Shown: positions 1 to 11,220 of the stretch, piece by piece | Position numbering within the stretch: the first letter of the stretch is position 1 | Layout of the letters: every line of letters begins with the position of its first letter | Origin: Phorcus lineatus | Taxonomy: Eukaryota > Mollusca > Gastropoda > Trochida > Trochidae | DNA: 64,000 nucleotides | Reading direction: 5' to 3' | NCBI GenBank assembly: GCA_921293015.1 | Contig: OV121091.1 | Span: forward strand, 8,647,755-8,711,754 | Notes under the pieces: model-generated | What the model was told of the DNA's origin: nothing | Seen by the model: the letters and a program-made list of their open reading frames with translations, nothing else | The model's database searches: none | Position numbers and translations under genes: made by a program

Positions 1-75
1 GATTTCGGTCTCAAATTAAACAGGTATGTTGTAAGGTCTCACTGTTACGAATGCCATTCGCCTTTGCTAATTTGC
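1..75 (+). repeat. Direct repeat, left copy (partner near 2347-2417)
   Basis: The first ~58 bases recur in the same orientation at 2347-2404 with a handful of substitutions, and the match continues weakly through a shared TTTGCTAATTT. The two copies bracket the 59-1955 inverted-repeat element, so they may be the outer ends of an older, larger repeat or two independent insertions of one family. Confidence 0.6.
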
Positions 76-1955
76 GGGTATTCATTGTCATTCAACATAG
101 GGTAATTTTTTCGAACCGACAAATCAGAATCGAGGATACAACGAAGTCATGTTACAATAACAAATATGGTGATGTAGGATTTATAAATGTCGAACTGTTA
201 TGGGTATAGGTAAGTTTTTAACTGACAAATACGCTTTGTGGCCAAAGAAGCAGAAAATGCTGCCCCAGTAAATATTCTTATATGTTATTATGAATGCTCA
301 ATTGAATATTGATAATGGGAGGTTTGAATCTGTTATCTATTAATAATATTTTTTTAAATAGATAGGCTATAAATAGGGGTTCTGGATTAGCGGTGAGTAA
401 AGGGTATTTCCTCGTTAACCATTAGAGAGAAACTCAGGGGAGTAGTCATTTCGTATTGGTAATGAGAAAATACGTTTTGGCCTCCGTTGGTCCAGAAGCC
501 CTATTTATACCTTTTATCTGACTATCACAGATCAAATACATGACAATTATGGTGACGAGAATGGGATCACAAAGCGTGAGAATTATTTGGACTGAAGATA
601 TTGTATCATAAATTGTAGAAACGGACATAACCATCTTATCAGTCATAAGTGGGATTTTGCTTCTATATAAATGATAGATGCTTTGTGATACGTTTTGGGA
701 AATAAGACGAAAATATCTTATCGAAAGTGTACAGTAAAGCGAAATGTGAACTTTATAGATCATTCAAAACAGGCAGTGATTAGTATTTGCGTAGTGAGTC
801 TTGAACTTTGGAATCGGAATTTTAAAGTACATGACTCAACAAATATAGCTGGGCGCATGGTGGGAACGATAAGTGAATACTTGCTAGGTAACTAATATTG
901 GTCCAGATATCAAAAGAGGTTATAAATTTGGATGAAAGCAAACAAAGTTTAGAGAGAAGGTACAGCTACGATTTTCGTTGCTTCCATAGCACAAGTTGTT
1001 TTCACACTGTTTATTTCTTTGGTAGCTCTTGATTACATTTGTGTTGTGTCATACAAGGTTTTGACAGGGGACGGTTCGAAGTATTACAAACCTGTAAGAA
1101 ACGTATTATTGGAACGGCAACTGTTTACAGACCGAATGCAAAATGCTGGAGAATCTGTACTTGATTACATTATTGAACTCAAACGCCTTCGTAAACATTG
1201 TGAATAAGGAAATACATTACAAGACCGTTTACGAGACAGCTTTGTGGATTGAGTCAGAGGGGTGGCTTTGCAAAGGAATTGTTATAAGAGAAAAACGTAA
1301 CATTTTAGAAAGCATGTGAGTTAGCAATTGCAGTGGAAGTGGCAGAAGAAAGATGTTTTAGCATTCAGGGGGATTCAACTGATTCTGGAAAGAGGATTAA
1401 ATCAAAATTAGAATAATTGGCCCCATTCATGGTAATTAGCACTTTTCCCCAAAACTCGCACGAAGACGAGGTGGCGCTGCTCGGTAGCGACAGGAATCAT
1501 TACAGCTCTCCGGAATTTAAAAAAAGTTTTTAAGTTATTACAGTTCGAGATGATTTTTATGCTATAAATTGTTACCGATTTGAAGATAAAGGCATGGAGA
1601 AAACGATTTAGCGCAAATGGTTATGCGCCGCTCTAGCAATAACTTGTTTTATGCAGCAACTTACTTTCGTAACGACGAATGGCGTCTATGGCAACAAATA
1701 TTGCCGTTACGGCAGTTACAACGCGATCAGCTATGGAAGGGATCAGCTTCTTCAGTTTCAAGGAGTCACTGATGTGAGTGGTTTAAGACTTGATTTGCCC
1801 CCGGAATGTACCCGCAACAACACTGGCAAAGATAAAGAACCAGGTATAAAGTTTTATTGTAACATGACTTCGTTGTATCCTCGATTCTGATTGGTCGGTT
1901 CGAAAAAATTACCCTATGTTGAATGACAATGAATACCCGAGAATTAGCTAAGGCG
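59..1955. mobile_element. 1.9-kb element with 102-bp terminal inverted repeats
   Basis: Bases 59-160 are the reverse complement of 1854-1955, with about four mismatches in 102. This is the signature of a cut-and-paste DNA element or a large foldback. The tips read CGCCTTTGCTAATT and its complement. No transposase is visible inside. The interior holds a broken Gypsy-like gag segment (about 1060-1405) and otherwise unassigned AT-rich sequence (161-1059 and 1406-1853). I saw no convincing target duplication at the tips. The element is probably non-autonomous, having captured or been invaded by the retroelement. The superfamily is not assignable by eye. Confidence 0.6.
1060..1405 (+). pseudogene. 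Gypsy (Ty3)-like gag relic
   Basis: Translated in pieces, this stretch reads like the retrotransposon gag domain of Ty3/Gypsy elements. It has an ERQLFTDRMQ segment, then GESVLDYIIELKRLRKHC, then LQDRLRDSF, then ELAIAVEVAEE. In intact elements these blocks follow in the same order (ERxxFxxRxQ, GExxxxYxxxLxxLxxxC, LRDRFVxG, and the A..A...E.A helix). Here they are separated by a stop after the HCE block, another in the DRLRD block and at least one frameshift near 1310. No zinc knuckle, protease or polymerase follows. The codons are clearly decayed, so this is a fossil fragment and not a gene. It lies wholly inside the 59-1955 inverted-repeat element. Confidence 0.6.
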
Positions 1956-2586
1956 AATCACCGCGAATTGATACAACATGTTCTCTAGTGCCGGCCCGAC
2001 TCAAGTTTTAATTTTCCAGTTTCTTTGAAAATTCGTGCCGTACTCCGATTTGACAGTTGTCTTTGTCCTTTTTTATATTGTGTCTACCGGTAGATATAAC
2101 AAATACAGTTTAATATGATTTATTTTTGAAGAACGAAAATATTTTCAACTGGCTTACTTAGTCCAAGTTTGCCGCAAAGTTTCATGCGGCCGCCTTCTTT
2201 CGAATGCCGTTCCCATGGTATGACGTCACAAAGGTCAACCGTTTTGACGTCACAATGTTTGCGTCACTGTCACAATGGTATTGGGCTAGTTCAAGACTTT
2301 TGTACTCGGGGTATTACGATATTTTTCTACGAGGTTTTTAATTGCCGATTTCGGTCTCGAATTAAACAAGTATTTTGTAAGGTCTCGCTGTTACGAATGC
2401 CACTATTTGCTAATTTCACAACGATGTTTGTAATGTAAATAATGCCGTGAATTCACATTAGTTAGACCTTATCTCACCTCTTACAGAAAGAGAACAGTCG
2501 CAAAGTCCTTTCCACACAAAAATAAGTACGCAAAAACAGAGTTCGCTCTTAAACTTCTAATAACTAACGGTCATGTTACAATATCG
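1956..2586. other. Intergenic, no gene; two TGACGTCA palindromes
   Basis: No coding signal. Perfect TGACGTCA palindromes (CREB/ATF-type sites) lie at 2221-2228 and 2245-2252. The right copy of the 1-75 repeat is at 2347-2417. Confidence 0.4.
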
Positions 2587-2732
2587 ATAAATAGTTGCGT
2601 TTGTAAAATTGCCGGGATTCGTTGTTATTCAACGCCCGCAAATTTAAGCGTTTAACGCCGTCGGTTTTAAATTAAGTTTGCGGGTGTTGAATAACAATGA
2701 ATCCCAGAAATTTTACAAACGCAACTATTTAT
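2587..2732. repeat. 146-bp foldback (MITE-like palindrome)
   Basis: The outer ~55 bases on each side are inverted copies of each other (ATAAATAGTTGCG... versus ...CGCAACTATTTAT), leaving a loop of roughly 35 bases. The inner arm motif, of the form GCGGGT.TTGAATAACAATGAAT, resembles a stretch inside the TIRs of the 59-1955 element, suggesting a shared family. It ends exactly where the recognisable LINE endonuclease sequence begins. Confidence 0.7.
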
Positions 2733-3940
2733 CTTCTAACTGAGACATGGCTAAATGACACGGTTGACGACACGGTTTGGAGCTTAGTGGTTTTGGAACT
2801 CCGGTTCGACTCGACAGGGATGTGACAAAAACAGGAAAGAGTATTGCTGGTGGTGTGTGTATGTATATCAACGAACGCTGGTGTAAACATCATGTGGTAA
2901 GAGACACCGTTTGTAATAAGGACATTGAGCTCTCCGAGAATTCGGACAAATATTTGTTACAACAGTATATATTCCTCCGGATGCTAATGTCAAGCAAGCT
3001 TCGGACTGTATTCACGCTACCATGGAAAAACTCAATGGGATTTCACCAGAGGCACCAAAATTCATACTCGGCGACTTTAACTCTTGTGATTTAAAGCACG
3101 TTCTGCCAACTTTTCACCAGTTTGTAAAGTGCCCAACAAGATCAAGGAATACCATTGACTTATGCTATGGAAGTGTGAAGGACGCTTACAAATCTATTGC
3201 TAAGGGACATCTGATCATAATACAGTCTACTTAGTGCCATTATATCGTAGGAAACTAAAGTCAGAAAAATCTGTTGTAAAATATGTAAAATCTTGGACAA
3301 AAGAGTGTATTGATCAATTAAAAGGATGTTTTGATTGTATAACTTGGGATGTATTTGAAAATGATCGTATCAATTTAGATGAGCTCACAAGTTCTGTAAC
3401 TTATTATATAAATTTTTGTGTAGACAATATTGTACCTCTCAAATGTGTTAAATTATTTGCAAACAACAAGCCATGGGTTACTAAAGAGTTTAAATCAGTG
3501 TTGAATGAAAAGAGAAGGGCCTTTTGTGTTGGAGATAAAGTTAAGGTTAAAGAGATTCAGAAAGAAATAGTTGCTTTAACAAGAAAATGTAAAGATGAAT
3601 ATAAAACAAAGATTGAAAGACAATTTTCTGTTAACAATTTGAGGAATGCTTGGAATGGCATCAAGACTATCATTGGATCAAACAGCAGACCTAACAAGTT
3701 ACAATCAAATAATTACTTAGTATTTGCAAATGAGTTGAACTCGTTTTACTCTAGATTTGATAGTTGTAATTTTTCAGAAGAAAGAAACAAAGTACTTGAA
3801 TCACTCCCCCCATGTGAGGTGTTAGATGTTTCTAAAGATGATGTGATAACGTCTTTTGGTAAGATAAATTCACATAAAGCCTGTGGACCTGACAATTTGC
3901 TAGGTGTAGTTCTAAAAGAGTGCAGAGTGCAACTGGCTGG

Positions 3941-4564
3941 TATTTTCCAAAAGATTTTTCAATTATCATTAAATTTCCATCATGTTCCCATGTTCTTTGG
4001 AAAACATAAAAAAATATCCCATTGCCAAAAAAGAAAAACCCCTCTGTTAAAAATGATTACAGACCAGTAGCTCTCACCTCTGTTGCTATGAAATGTCTAG
4101 AACGAATTGTGAAGAATTTATTGTTAAAGGAAGTGATTGACGTTTTAGACCCCTATCAATTTGCATATAGAGCACGGCACGGCACCTATAAATACTTGGA
4201 AAATTATAGTTCTTATGTCCGAATAATGTTTGTTGACTTCTCCTATGCTTTTTATTTTCCAAAAGATTTTTCAATTATCATTAAATTTCCATCATGTTCC
4301 CATGTTCTTTGGAAAACATAAAAAAATATCCCATTGCCAAAAAAGAAAAACCCCTCTGTTAAAAATGATTACAGACCAGTAGCTCTCACCTCTGTTGCTA
4401 TGAAATGTCTAGAACGAATTGTGAAGAATTTATTGTTAAAGGAAGTGATTGACGTTTTAGACCCCTATCAATTTGCATATAGAACACGGCACGGCATCTA
4501 TAAATACTTGGAAAATTATAGTTCTTATGTCCGAATAATGTTTGTTGACTTCTCCTCTGCTTTT
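3941..4564 (+). repeat. 312-bp tandem duplication inside the LINE
   Basis: Bases 3941-4252 are repeated almost base for base at 4253-4564. The unit covers the start of the RT (VALTSV through the first half of motif A). Its length is a multiple of three, so the frame is kept. Both copies carry the same one-base shift in an A-run (CATAAAAAAATATCCC), so the shift arose before the duplication. Confidence 0.9.
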
Positions 4565-5267
4565 AATACGATTCAGCCACATCTGTTACTTGATAAACTT
4601 TATCATATGAATGTTAACTCAAATATCATTAGATGGATACATTCTTTCCTTGTTAACAGACAACAATTTGTACAAGTCAATAATGTTAAATCTTCAACTG
4701 TATGCACATCTACTGGTGCTCAACAGGGTGGTGTTGTTTCGCCAATTTTGTTCATTTTGTACACAAATGATTGTGTCTCAAATGCTGATTCGTTCAAACC
4801 ATCATGGTGTTGTTTTACAGAACCTTCATTCATAGTGTCCTTACATTTAACTTTTTAAGTTGGTTTGGGAACCTGTCTGTTCAAAATAGAAACAAATTGA
4901 TAAAAATCGTGAATACTGCATCTAAGATTATTGGGCTTCCTATTGAAACGATCGGCAGTTTTTATGAGCAGCAGTTATCGAAAAAAGGAAACCAAATTTT
5001 GGGTGATTCTTCCCATCCACTTTTCTTGGCATATTGGGCATCACCTTCTGGACCTAGGCTGCGTATACCGACTTTTCGAACAAACAGGTTCCGCCAATCA
5101 TTCATTCCCTGCAGCATTAGAGAAATAAATTCTGTCTAATGTTGCATCACATTTTTCATGTAAATTAAGTAAATTATCTGTCTATCTTAACTGTTTTGAC
5201 ATGAATTTTTTTAATTGTGTTATTATTTGTCTTCATTCTGGACAATTGTAATTATACAAAACAAATT

Positions 5268-5306
5268 TCCCTTTTGGGACAATAAAGATTATCTTATCTT
5301 ATCTTA
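5268..5306 (+). repeat. LINE 3' terminus: hairpin plus (TATCT)n tail
   Basis: TCCC-TTTT-GGGA can pair as a short hairpin. It is followed by CAATAAAGAT and about three TTATC repeats. Short tandem-repeat tails instead of poly(A) are typical of the CR1/L2 group. Confidence 0.75.
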
Positions 5307-5579
5307 AGACGACAAGAAAATTCGTCAGTTTCTGTCTATAATAACAAATTGTCGGTCTCGTGAGCCTAGACCAAATTAGGAATTGAATTTTAACCCGATG
5401 GTATTACATAACTGGCACATGTTTGTCATAAAACTGGGACCTTGTTAACCCAGTCAGATTGTTGTGACAGCATTGGTCAGACGTCGTAATTGATGTACAC
5501 ATGCTATGGGATAATGCGCGTAGCATCTTATTAAAGCACTGTCTTTTTACAAAACAACATCATACAATACTTCAGATCA

Positions 5580-6520
5580 CAACTCCAGGCACCCCGCATA
5601 AACCTGCATCTCACCAAGATTACAAGCAACACAACCAAGCACTCGCTAAAACATCTACACTCCAATACATTCAAGATAACTGGCACGACTGGTGCCATAT
5701 ATACACAGACGGATGTAAGTATCCAGATGCACGCACTACAGGATTCGGCAATCACATACAAAACTCACAATACTCGCCCACATCATAAAAGCTGCCAAAT
5801 GACCAATCTATCTTCACGGCATAACTTATGGCCATCTTTGCAGCACTTAAAAAATCCTCTAATTTTAAACCACTCTAAAATCCTAATCCTTTCAGGCTCA
5901 CTTAGTTGGCTGGAAGAACTAAAACATACATCAACTAAAAATCCTGCAGGGATAATCTCACAAATCCTATACAACAAATAAACCATCAGGGCAAAACCAT
6001 CAAACTCCTCTGGGTGACTGCTCTTGTCGGTTTACTCGGAAACGAATCGACGGACGGTGCTGCAAAAGAGGGCCCAAAATTAAATATAATCACTCACCCC
6101 TTACGACACTCTATACAAGAGTTTAAAAAAACTCGCTAAATTACACATAAGCGCCACATGACAATAACAATCTACAAACTCAACTCTAGCTAAACACACC
6201 AAAACACTCCAACAAAAACATAGATAGGACAATCACAAAACTCCAGGCAGCACACATTACACTAAATTATAAAACACAACAAACAAGACACAAACACCCC
6301 ACATGCCCACACTGCAAACAAACAGTAACAATTACACACTTACTCACACAGTGCACACACCACAAAACACAACGGAAAACCCTAAACACCACACTAATAC
6401 AACACAACATCAACCCACACAACATCAAACACATCCTCAAAACACAACAAACCACAAATATTCCACGCTTTAGGCACATACATCAAAGATACAGGCCTTC
6501 TGGTCCGTACCTAAATCCAC
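5580..6520 (+). pseudogene. RNase H-bearing LINE, 3' portion (I/Nimb-like)
   Basis: These are remains of the C-terminal RNase H domain and terminal zinc-finger-like segment of an I-superclade non-LTR element. LQYIQDNWHDWCHIYTDG (~5668-5712) contains the first catalytic Asp of RNase H. The motif around 5885-5910 reads ILILSGSLS where intact copies have ...DSLS, so that catalytic Asp is lost. LGNESTDGAAKEG (~6035-6072) is the C-terminal RNase H block. A CPHCKQTVTITHLLTQC segment (~6303-6353) matches the CxxC...H....C finger that ends such LINEs. Several stops and frame changes separate the blocks. The sense strand is very poor in G. The same family occurs on the minus strand at 36.8-38.4 kb with near-identical wording (LQYIQDNWPDWCHIYTD). 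Confidence 0.8.
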
Positions 6521-7127
6521 ATACCATAAATGAAATCCCCGCTCCTTCTCCTCAAACTTCACTCTCCATTCCAAAGAGCAAAATTTCAAAATTAAAATGT
6601 AGGTTTATGGCACCAAAATAACCCTTTCGTACCTTTTCGGAACTATATTAATGGTCTTGACAGACCCAGGTGCGAAATTAGCTACGCTGGAAGCGCTTGT
6701 AAAATTTGAACAATACATATAATATTGAATATCAATTTAACGAAGGTTGGAGTTGTTTTGATGACTTTTAATATGTTAAAACGGTTGTTAATACGGCGAG
6801 ATTTATTTTTCTTTTTTCAATAAGGAGGTTAAAGGAGCGACTCCTATCAGGTCGCGGCAGGACTCGCGCTTCAGTGACCAAGGGCCCTTCCAGTTGTAAC
6901 TGGTGCTAATGAACTGGTGTTTACAACATGCCGTATGTAAGTTGTTTATCGGCGAATTTCGAAAATATAAATTTAAGTCACATCAAGTCACTTAAGTCAA
7001 ATTCGAATATATTTCAATGAATCTCGAAAGTTGCCATTGGGCATTTTAGTCGATCTTTAAGATAAAAAAAAAAAATTCTGAGACTTTTGTTCAAAACATT
7101 TCGACACTGAAAATGTGTGTATCTCTC
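6521..7127. other. Unassigned, no gene seen
   Basis: AT-rich sequence without coding signal or obvious repeat. It may include the 5' region of the LINE that follows. Confidence 0.4.
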
Positions 7128-7484
7128 ATGGATTCAACAGGCTACGATGAAGCCGTAAGGTCTTCACAAAGTATACGAGGCAGTGCAGGTGATAATTGTG
7201 AACTGAGTGCTGCTAAAAAAGCAAGAAAAACTGAAAACGACATTGTGTCACATCAATACGTTTCAGCATACGTTGAATGAGAAGATACTGATTGCAATAA
7301 AAAATATGCATTGGACTCTCTCGCAACAGCTTGTACATTATTTCTGAATTATACAGAAATTATCGGATACTTTAAAGCTGAGACGGATCAGATCAGAAGA
7401 GATTTTAATGCTCAAGTTGAAATCTCGGCTGATAAAGATTCAGACAATAGAGGAAAAGTGAAGTGGAAACCTAAGAAAATTTGA
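7128..7484 (+). pseudogene. Possible LINE ORF1 relic, 118 codons with one stop
   Basis: From the ATG at 7128 a reading frame runs to a stop at 7482, interrupted only by a TGA at 7278. It begins MDSTGYDEAV and later contains LDSLATACTLFLNYTEI and a lysine-rich end. I do not recognise a domain. Its place, about 120 bases ahead of a LINE endonuclease on the same strand, suggests the ORF1 product of that element. A chance open frame in relic DNA is also possible. Confidence 0.35.
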
Positions 7485-7599
7485 AAATACACAATTGATG
7501 GTTGCAGTTCGGGGACTCAGTGGATGAACACATCGCCAGATCATATATACAAACACCGATGAAGGAGGTAGGCTAAAGTAATGTGTTTAGCTTTCATAG

Positions 7600-8520
7600 A
7601 AAACGTCTGTTTTCACCTATAAATAAGGAAAAGGAGGTACTGTGGTTAGGATTCTGGAATGTCGGAGGATGGGCACAGAAGGATACAGCGAATAGGCAAT
7701 TTAGGGAAACTATTGTAAAATCGATAGTGATGTGTTCCGATTACGTGAGACCTTTCTGTCAAAGGATTTTATCTTGCAACTGGACACATATACATGGAAC
7801 AATAGGAAAGTGAAACACAAACGAACTAAACGTGGATCAGGAAGAGTCGATGTTTTCATCCAAAATATCTCTACAGTTCTGTTGGATAATTTGCATAGGG
7901 AGGATGAGGACAAAATGTGGTTTAAATGAACTTCAATCAAAGACAGCAGTTTAATATACTTGTTTGTGTATGCTTCTTAACTCCATCTTGTTCTCAAGGC
8001 CAAATGATGCTGAACTGTTTTTTGAAAACTTACTACAAAAGTTGTTTTGTTATCAAAACGAGGAACTGGTTTGTTTATGTGGACATTTTAATTCAAGAGT
8101 TGGAATCTGTAATGATTTCATACAAGGAGTAGATCAGATTCCAGAAAGAGAAGTTATGGATGAAAACGAAATGGTTTTAAAAACCTTATTAAGGATTTTT
8201 TTGTCACAAGAAATATGGGTATGATTAATAGACGACATTGGAAAACAAGACTTTATAAATGGATCTCATGTTGTTAATCATGTTGTGACGCCTTTGAGAA
8301 TTTAAATGCATTTAGTAATTTCGAGGTAACTAGAATTTCTAATCTTACTGTTGGATATAACATGCCAGAGTCCTTACCAGACCAGTCTATACCTCGGGGT
8401 GTGATAACGTTGTTCCGACCATACAAGCTACTACAGACCGAATTGAACAGTAAACAGGAAAACAATTCAGCCTATGATGAATTCCTGAATTTTATAAAAA
8501 TGGAGGTAGATAAAGTCTAA
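7600..8520 (+). pseudogene. LINE APE-endonuclease relic (first part of a broken LINE)
   Basis: The blocks follow the order of an APE-like endonuclease. GFWNVGGW (~7652) is the N-terminal strand, RETFLSKDF (~7744) holds the catalytic Glu, RGSGRVDVFIQN lies at ~7836, and a GHFNSRVG block (~8085; normally GDFNSR) comes later. PFENLNAFSNFEVTRISNL ends at ~8345, followed by PESLPDQSI in place of the usual ..SDH.. motif. At least three frame changes occur (near 7727, 7945 and 8222). The Asp-to-His change in GDFN removes a catalytic residue. The LINE continues after the inverted-repeat element at 8575-10099, where FWKYIGKI-like coding resumes. Confidence 0.75.
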
Positions 8521-8634
8521 AAAATGCCAACTAGAAAACATTCTGTCAACAAAAAGTCTAAATCATTCTACAGACTTGTTCCGCTTCCGCTACAGCGAGG
8601 CCATGTCACTGGCTGTGTAATGGCACTGTGAATG

Positions 8635-9056
8635 GCACCGATCCAAGATGACGACCAAGGCAATTTTATGCGGTCGCAAATATACTTTATAATCGCTTTA
8701 CAGCAACGACATATTGAAGTCAAGCATCTTCCTAGAATCCAAATAAAACTTGTAATCGATATATAGTCATATATATTTTTTGTAGTAAAGGGGTTTTGCG
8801 GAACATAATATTTTTTGCAGCGGATCGATGCAACGAGAAATCTTAACAAAACAGCGGATGGCTTTGTGCACTGATTTTAACTATGTCCAGTTGAAAATTG
8901 AAGCAATTGTTCTTTATTTGGTGTGGTGACAGGTTGTCTCATATACTGTATACTGAACAGAAGATGTTTGACTTCAATATGTCGTGGCTATAGAGCGAGA
9001 ATGAAGTATAAGAAGCTAAGCATAAAATTGCCTTTTCCGCCATCTTGGATCGCTGC
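8635..9056. repeat. 97-bp inverted repeat pair (second foldback)
   Basis: Bases 8635-8731 are inverted at 8960-9056 (ends CATCTTGGATCG and GAAGATGTTTGACTTC), with scattered mismatches and a 228-bp spacer. It sits inside the larger inverted-repeat element, near its left end. Confidence 0.7.
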
Positions 9057-9408
9057 AGTTTTTTCTGGTCCTTTTGTAAGAAAAAAAAAGCAGAAGTTCC
9101 TCTCCACTGAACACATTTCGGTCCAGTGGGTATATCATTATATTTGAAGAAATGACCTGGCTCGTAAATACCCTGGGATATGATATTCCCAGTAATTCTG
9201 CGACATAAAAAAGGTTGTCAATGTGACCCCTGCATGGGTTAATTGCAAGCCATCTTCGTCCTGATTGTAGAATTTACTCAAGAGACTGTACACATTCTGT
9301 CAAGAGGCTTTAGTTTTGGCTGCAATGGGATATATGGCTCTGGTTGGTAAGAAGAAACAGCACCTCATTGTCAACACTAAAATTTGAGTGGTCAATAGAG
9401 TGCTCAAG

Positions 9409-9409
<1 letters not shown>

Positions 9410-9445
<36 letters not shown>
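9410..9445 (+). repeat. Poly-C tract, 36 bases
   Basis: An uninterrupted run of 36 cytosines. The true length is uncertain, because long homopolymers slip both in replication and in sequencing. Confidence 0.95.
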
Positions 9446-10109
9446 ACTGAAAACTGTTGTGGTCATTTATCCAGTAACGTGGTCAGTTCCTCTGGAACCG
9501 GCAGGAGCCCCAAGTTTGCAGTAGATCCTTGAAATGCACTTTGCAGATATTACTACTTCTAATTCATTATTGTCATTTATAATTAATTATGATTTTTAGT
9601 ATTTCACATAGACAAAACAAAGAGATTTATTTTGATTCGGCCATCGGGACGATGTAAAAATGCACCGGTGCACATTGAGACCCTGTCCCAAACTTCCCCA
9701 ATGACTAATAAAAAGGTTCACATGTCTCCATATTGGCAAATTGAAATAGCATGTCAGGTAATTACTTGTTAGAACTAAGCATAATGACAGAACTCTCCAG
9801 AACAATAGGTATCAACTAGGTTCCGTTAATCATTGTTATATCAGATCATAATTACTAAGATGCTAAATTTTACTATAGAAATTTGAATAGTACTTTCCAG
9901 TGAGTGAACAACACCATATTTTCAGCCATCAGCTTCATTTCCATGTTGTGTATGATGTCACTTAATGTGTTCAGTTTCTTTCTCCTTCTTTTGAATCACT
10001 AGATATGTATGGTGTCCCAATCTACCTTATGTCACAAACTGCCCCGGTCTCCCCTACACAGCCAGTGCCTTGGCCCCACTGTAGCGCAAGCGGAACGAGG
10101 CCCGGGAAG

Positions 10110-11220
10110 TAGGTTGTACATACTCTAGATCATTTTGGAAATACATTGGCAAAATAAGTAAATCTCAAGACCGTAAATTGAATATATATATTATGGGAGG
10201 TTGAACAAGATGGTGCAATAATCACTGACCGCTCTGCTTTGCTGAAGTGCTGGGAACAAGATTATTCTTCACTTTTGGTCGACGCTGTATCGCCATATGG
10301 TTCAACGCAGGTCACCTTGACTGGGTCATAATTGAAGACAACAAACAGAGCGTTACGTCAGAGGTAAGATTTGATACTACTGACCTAGATTCACCCTCAC
10401 ACTCAATGAAGTCGAGGGAACAGTCTCACGTGTAAAGTGCGTGACTTGTTACCTGCGGAGTGTATGAAGAACTGCGTGGAGAAGTGCCATATAACTATCC
10501 ATAAAATTATTTAACAAATTACGTTAAATATATACTATATAGTAAATCACTTAAATGACCTTTATAGACATGTGAACTATGTTATCCAATTAAGTATGAT
10601 ACTGTTTCTTTATATATGCCACTCAACCACTCGATTTAATACATGTTGAATTACCAACTTAATACACAATGACTTCTTAACAGGTTTTCTCCTAGTTATG
10701 AATTTTAAATAATAATTATTGAGAATTATCTTTCCCCGTCCAGGATTAACAGAGTTTCATGATCTCGAAATTCAATGAAATCAAATTCATGTTTCGCGCT
10801 TCATTGACTTAATCGATTTGGAAAGATAGGCAACGGAAAGGCTACCTTTCCTTACTGTGGAAAGGACGCCTTTCAGGTTTTGGCAAAAACGTCTTGCCAA
10901 ATGTGGAAAGTTATGGAATGAACGCGCGTTACTCCAGTGCATTGCACTGAATGCCCCAAATTAAAATTGTTTACAAAGAATTCTAGATTTGTAAATAACT
11001 GTTGTTCTCAATGGAGACTTTCGCTTAACCTGAAAAAATCTCGTGTAGTCCATTCCCGTCAACATGGACATGGCAGGTCGGAACTGAATTTCACCATTGG
11101 AGAAGATAGCATCAGTTACATTTACGCCTACAAGAATTTTATAACAGCTGAAACGGCCAAATCTACTATACGAGCCCTTGGAGTTATCAATTGTAAATAT
11201 AAAGCTACTGTTGGAATAGA
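10110..11220 (+). pseudogene. LINE relic, continuation (linker and post-RT region)
   Basis: Directly after the inverted-repeat element, coding for SFWKYIGKISKSQDRK appears (~10128), then DGAIITDRSALLKCWEQDYSSL in a second frame (~10212). Both are typical of the linker ahead of the RT in this LINE type. From ~10950 comes a block that normally follows RT motif C: CCSQWRLSLNLKKSRVVHSR, then SYIYAYKNF, then STIRALGVINCKYKA (to ~11208). The RT core between ~10440 and 10940 is missing or unrecognisable. The whole is therefore a decayed LINE with its polymerase deleted. A related C-terminal piece is at ~55.3 kb. Confidence 0.6.

Larger units (their letters stand above)
2733..5306 (+). pseudogene. 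CR1/L2-like non-LTR retrotransposon, 5'-truncated and rearranged
   Basis: This is a broken copy of a LINE encoding an APE-type endonuclease and a reverse transcriptase that together drive target-primed insertion. Endonuclease pieces start with LTETWLND at ~2736 and include LGDFNSC (~3075), IDLCYGSVK and DHNTVY (~3213), in shifting frames. A linker ORF (3234-4070) carries NKPWVTKEFK. The RT block has NDYRPVALTSV, motif A (FVDFSSAFNTI, ~4540) and motif B (GAQQGGVVSPILF, ~4720). The motif C (Y/FADD) segment is deleted near 4797, after which the C-terminal domain resumes (LFYRTFIHSVLTF ... NRFRQSFIP, to 5139). A 312-bp duplication lies in the middle. The 3' end is a TCCC-TTTT-GGGA hairpin followed by a (TATCT)n tail. 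It is related to the minus-strand copy at 29.5-31.2 kb. Confidence 0.88.
8575..10099. mobile_element. 1.5-kb inverted-repeat element within a LINE
   Basis: The ends are inverted copies of ~49 bp: 8575-8623 (CTTGTTCCGCTTCCGCTACAG...) against 10051-10099. No transposase is encoded. LINE coding lies on both sides (endonuclease to the left; FWKYIGKI-type linker from ~10110), so the element disrupted the LINE. About 60 codons of linker are missing, so insertion was imprecise or followed by a deletion. No target duplication is evident. Superfamily unknown. Confidence 0.6.

Noticed and set aside
6267-6479. Cys/Val-rich minus-strand open frame
   Set aside because: Shadow of the A/C-rich LINE coding on the plus strand.
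9344-9532. Open frame with a proline run
   Set aside because: The prolines are the poly-C tract; no other motif.
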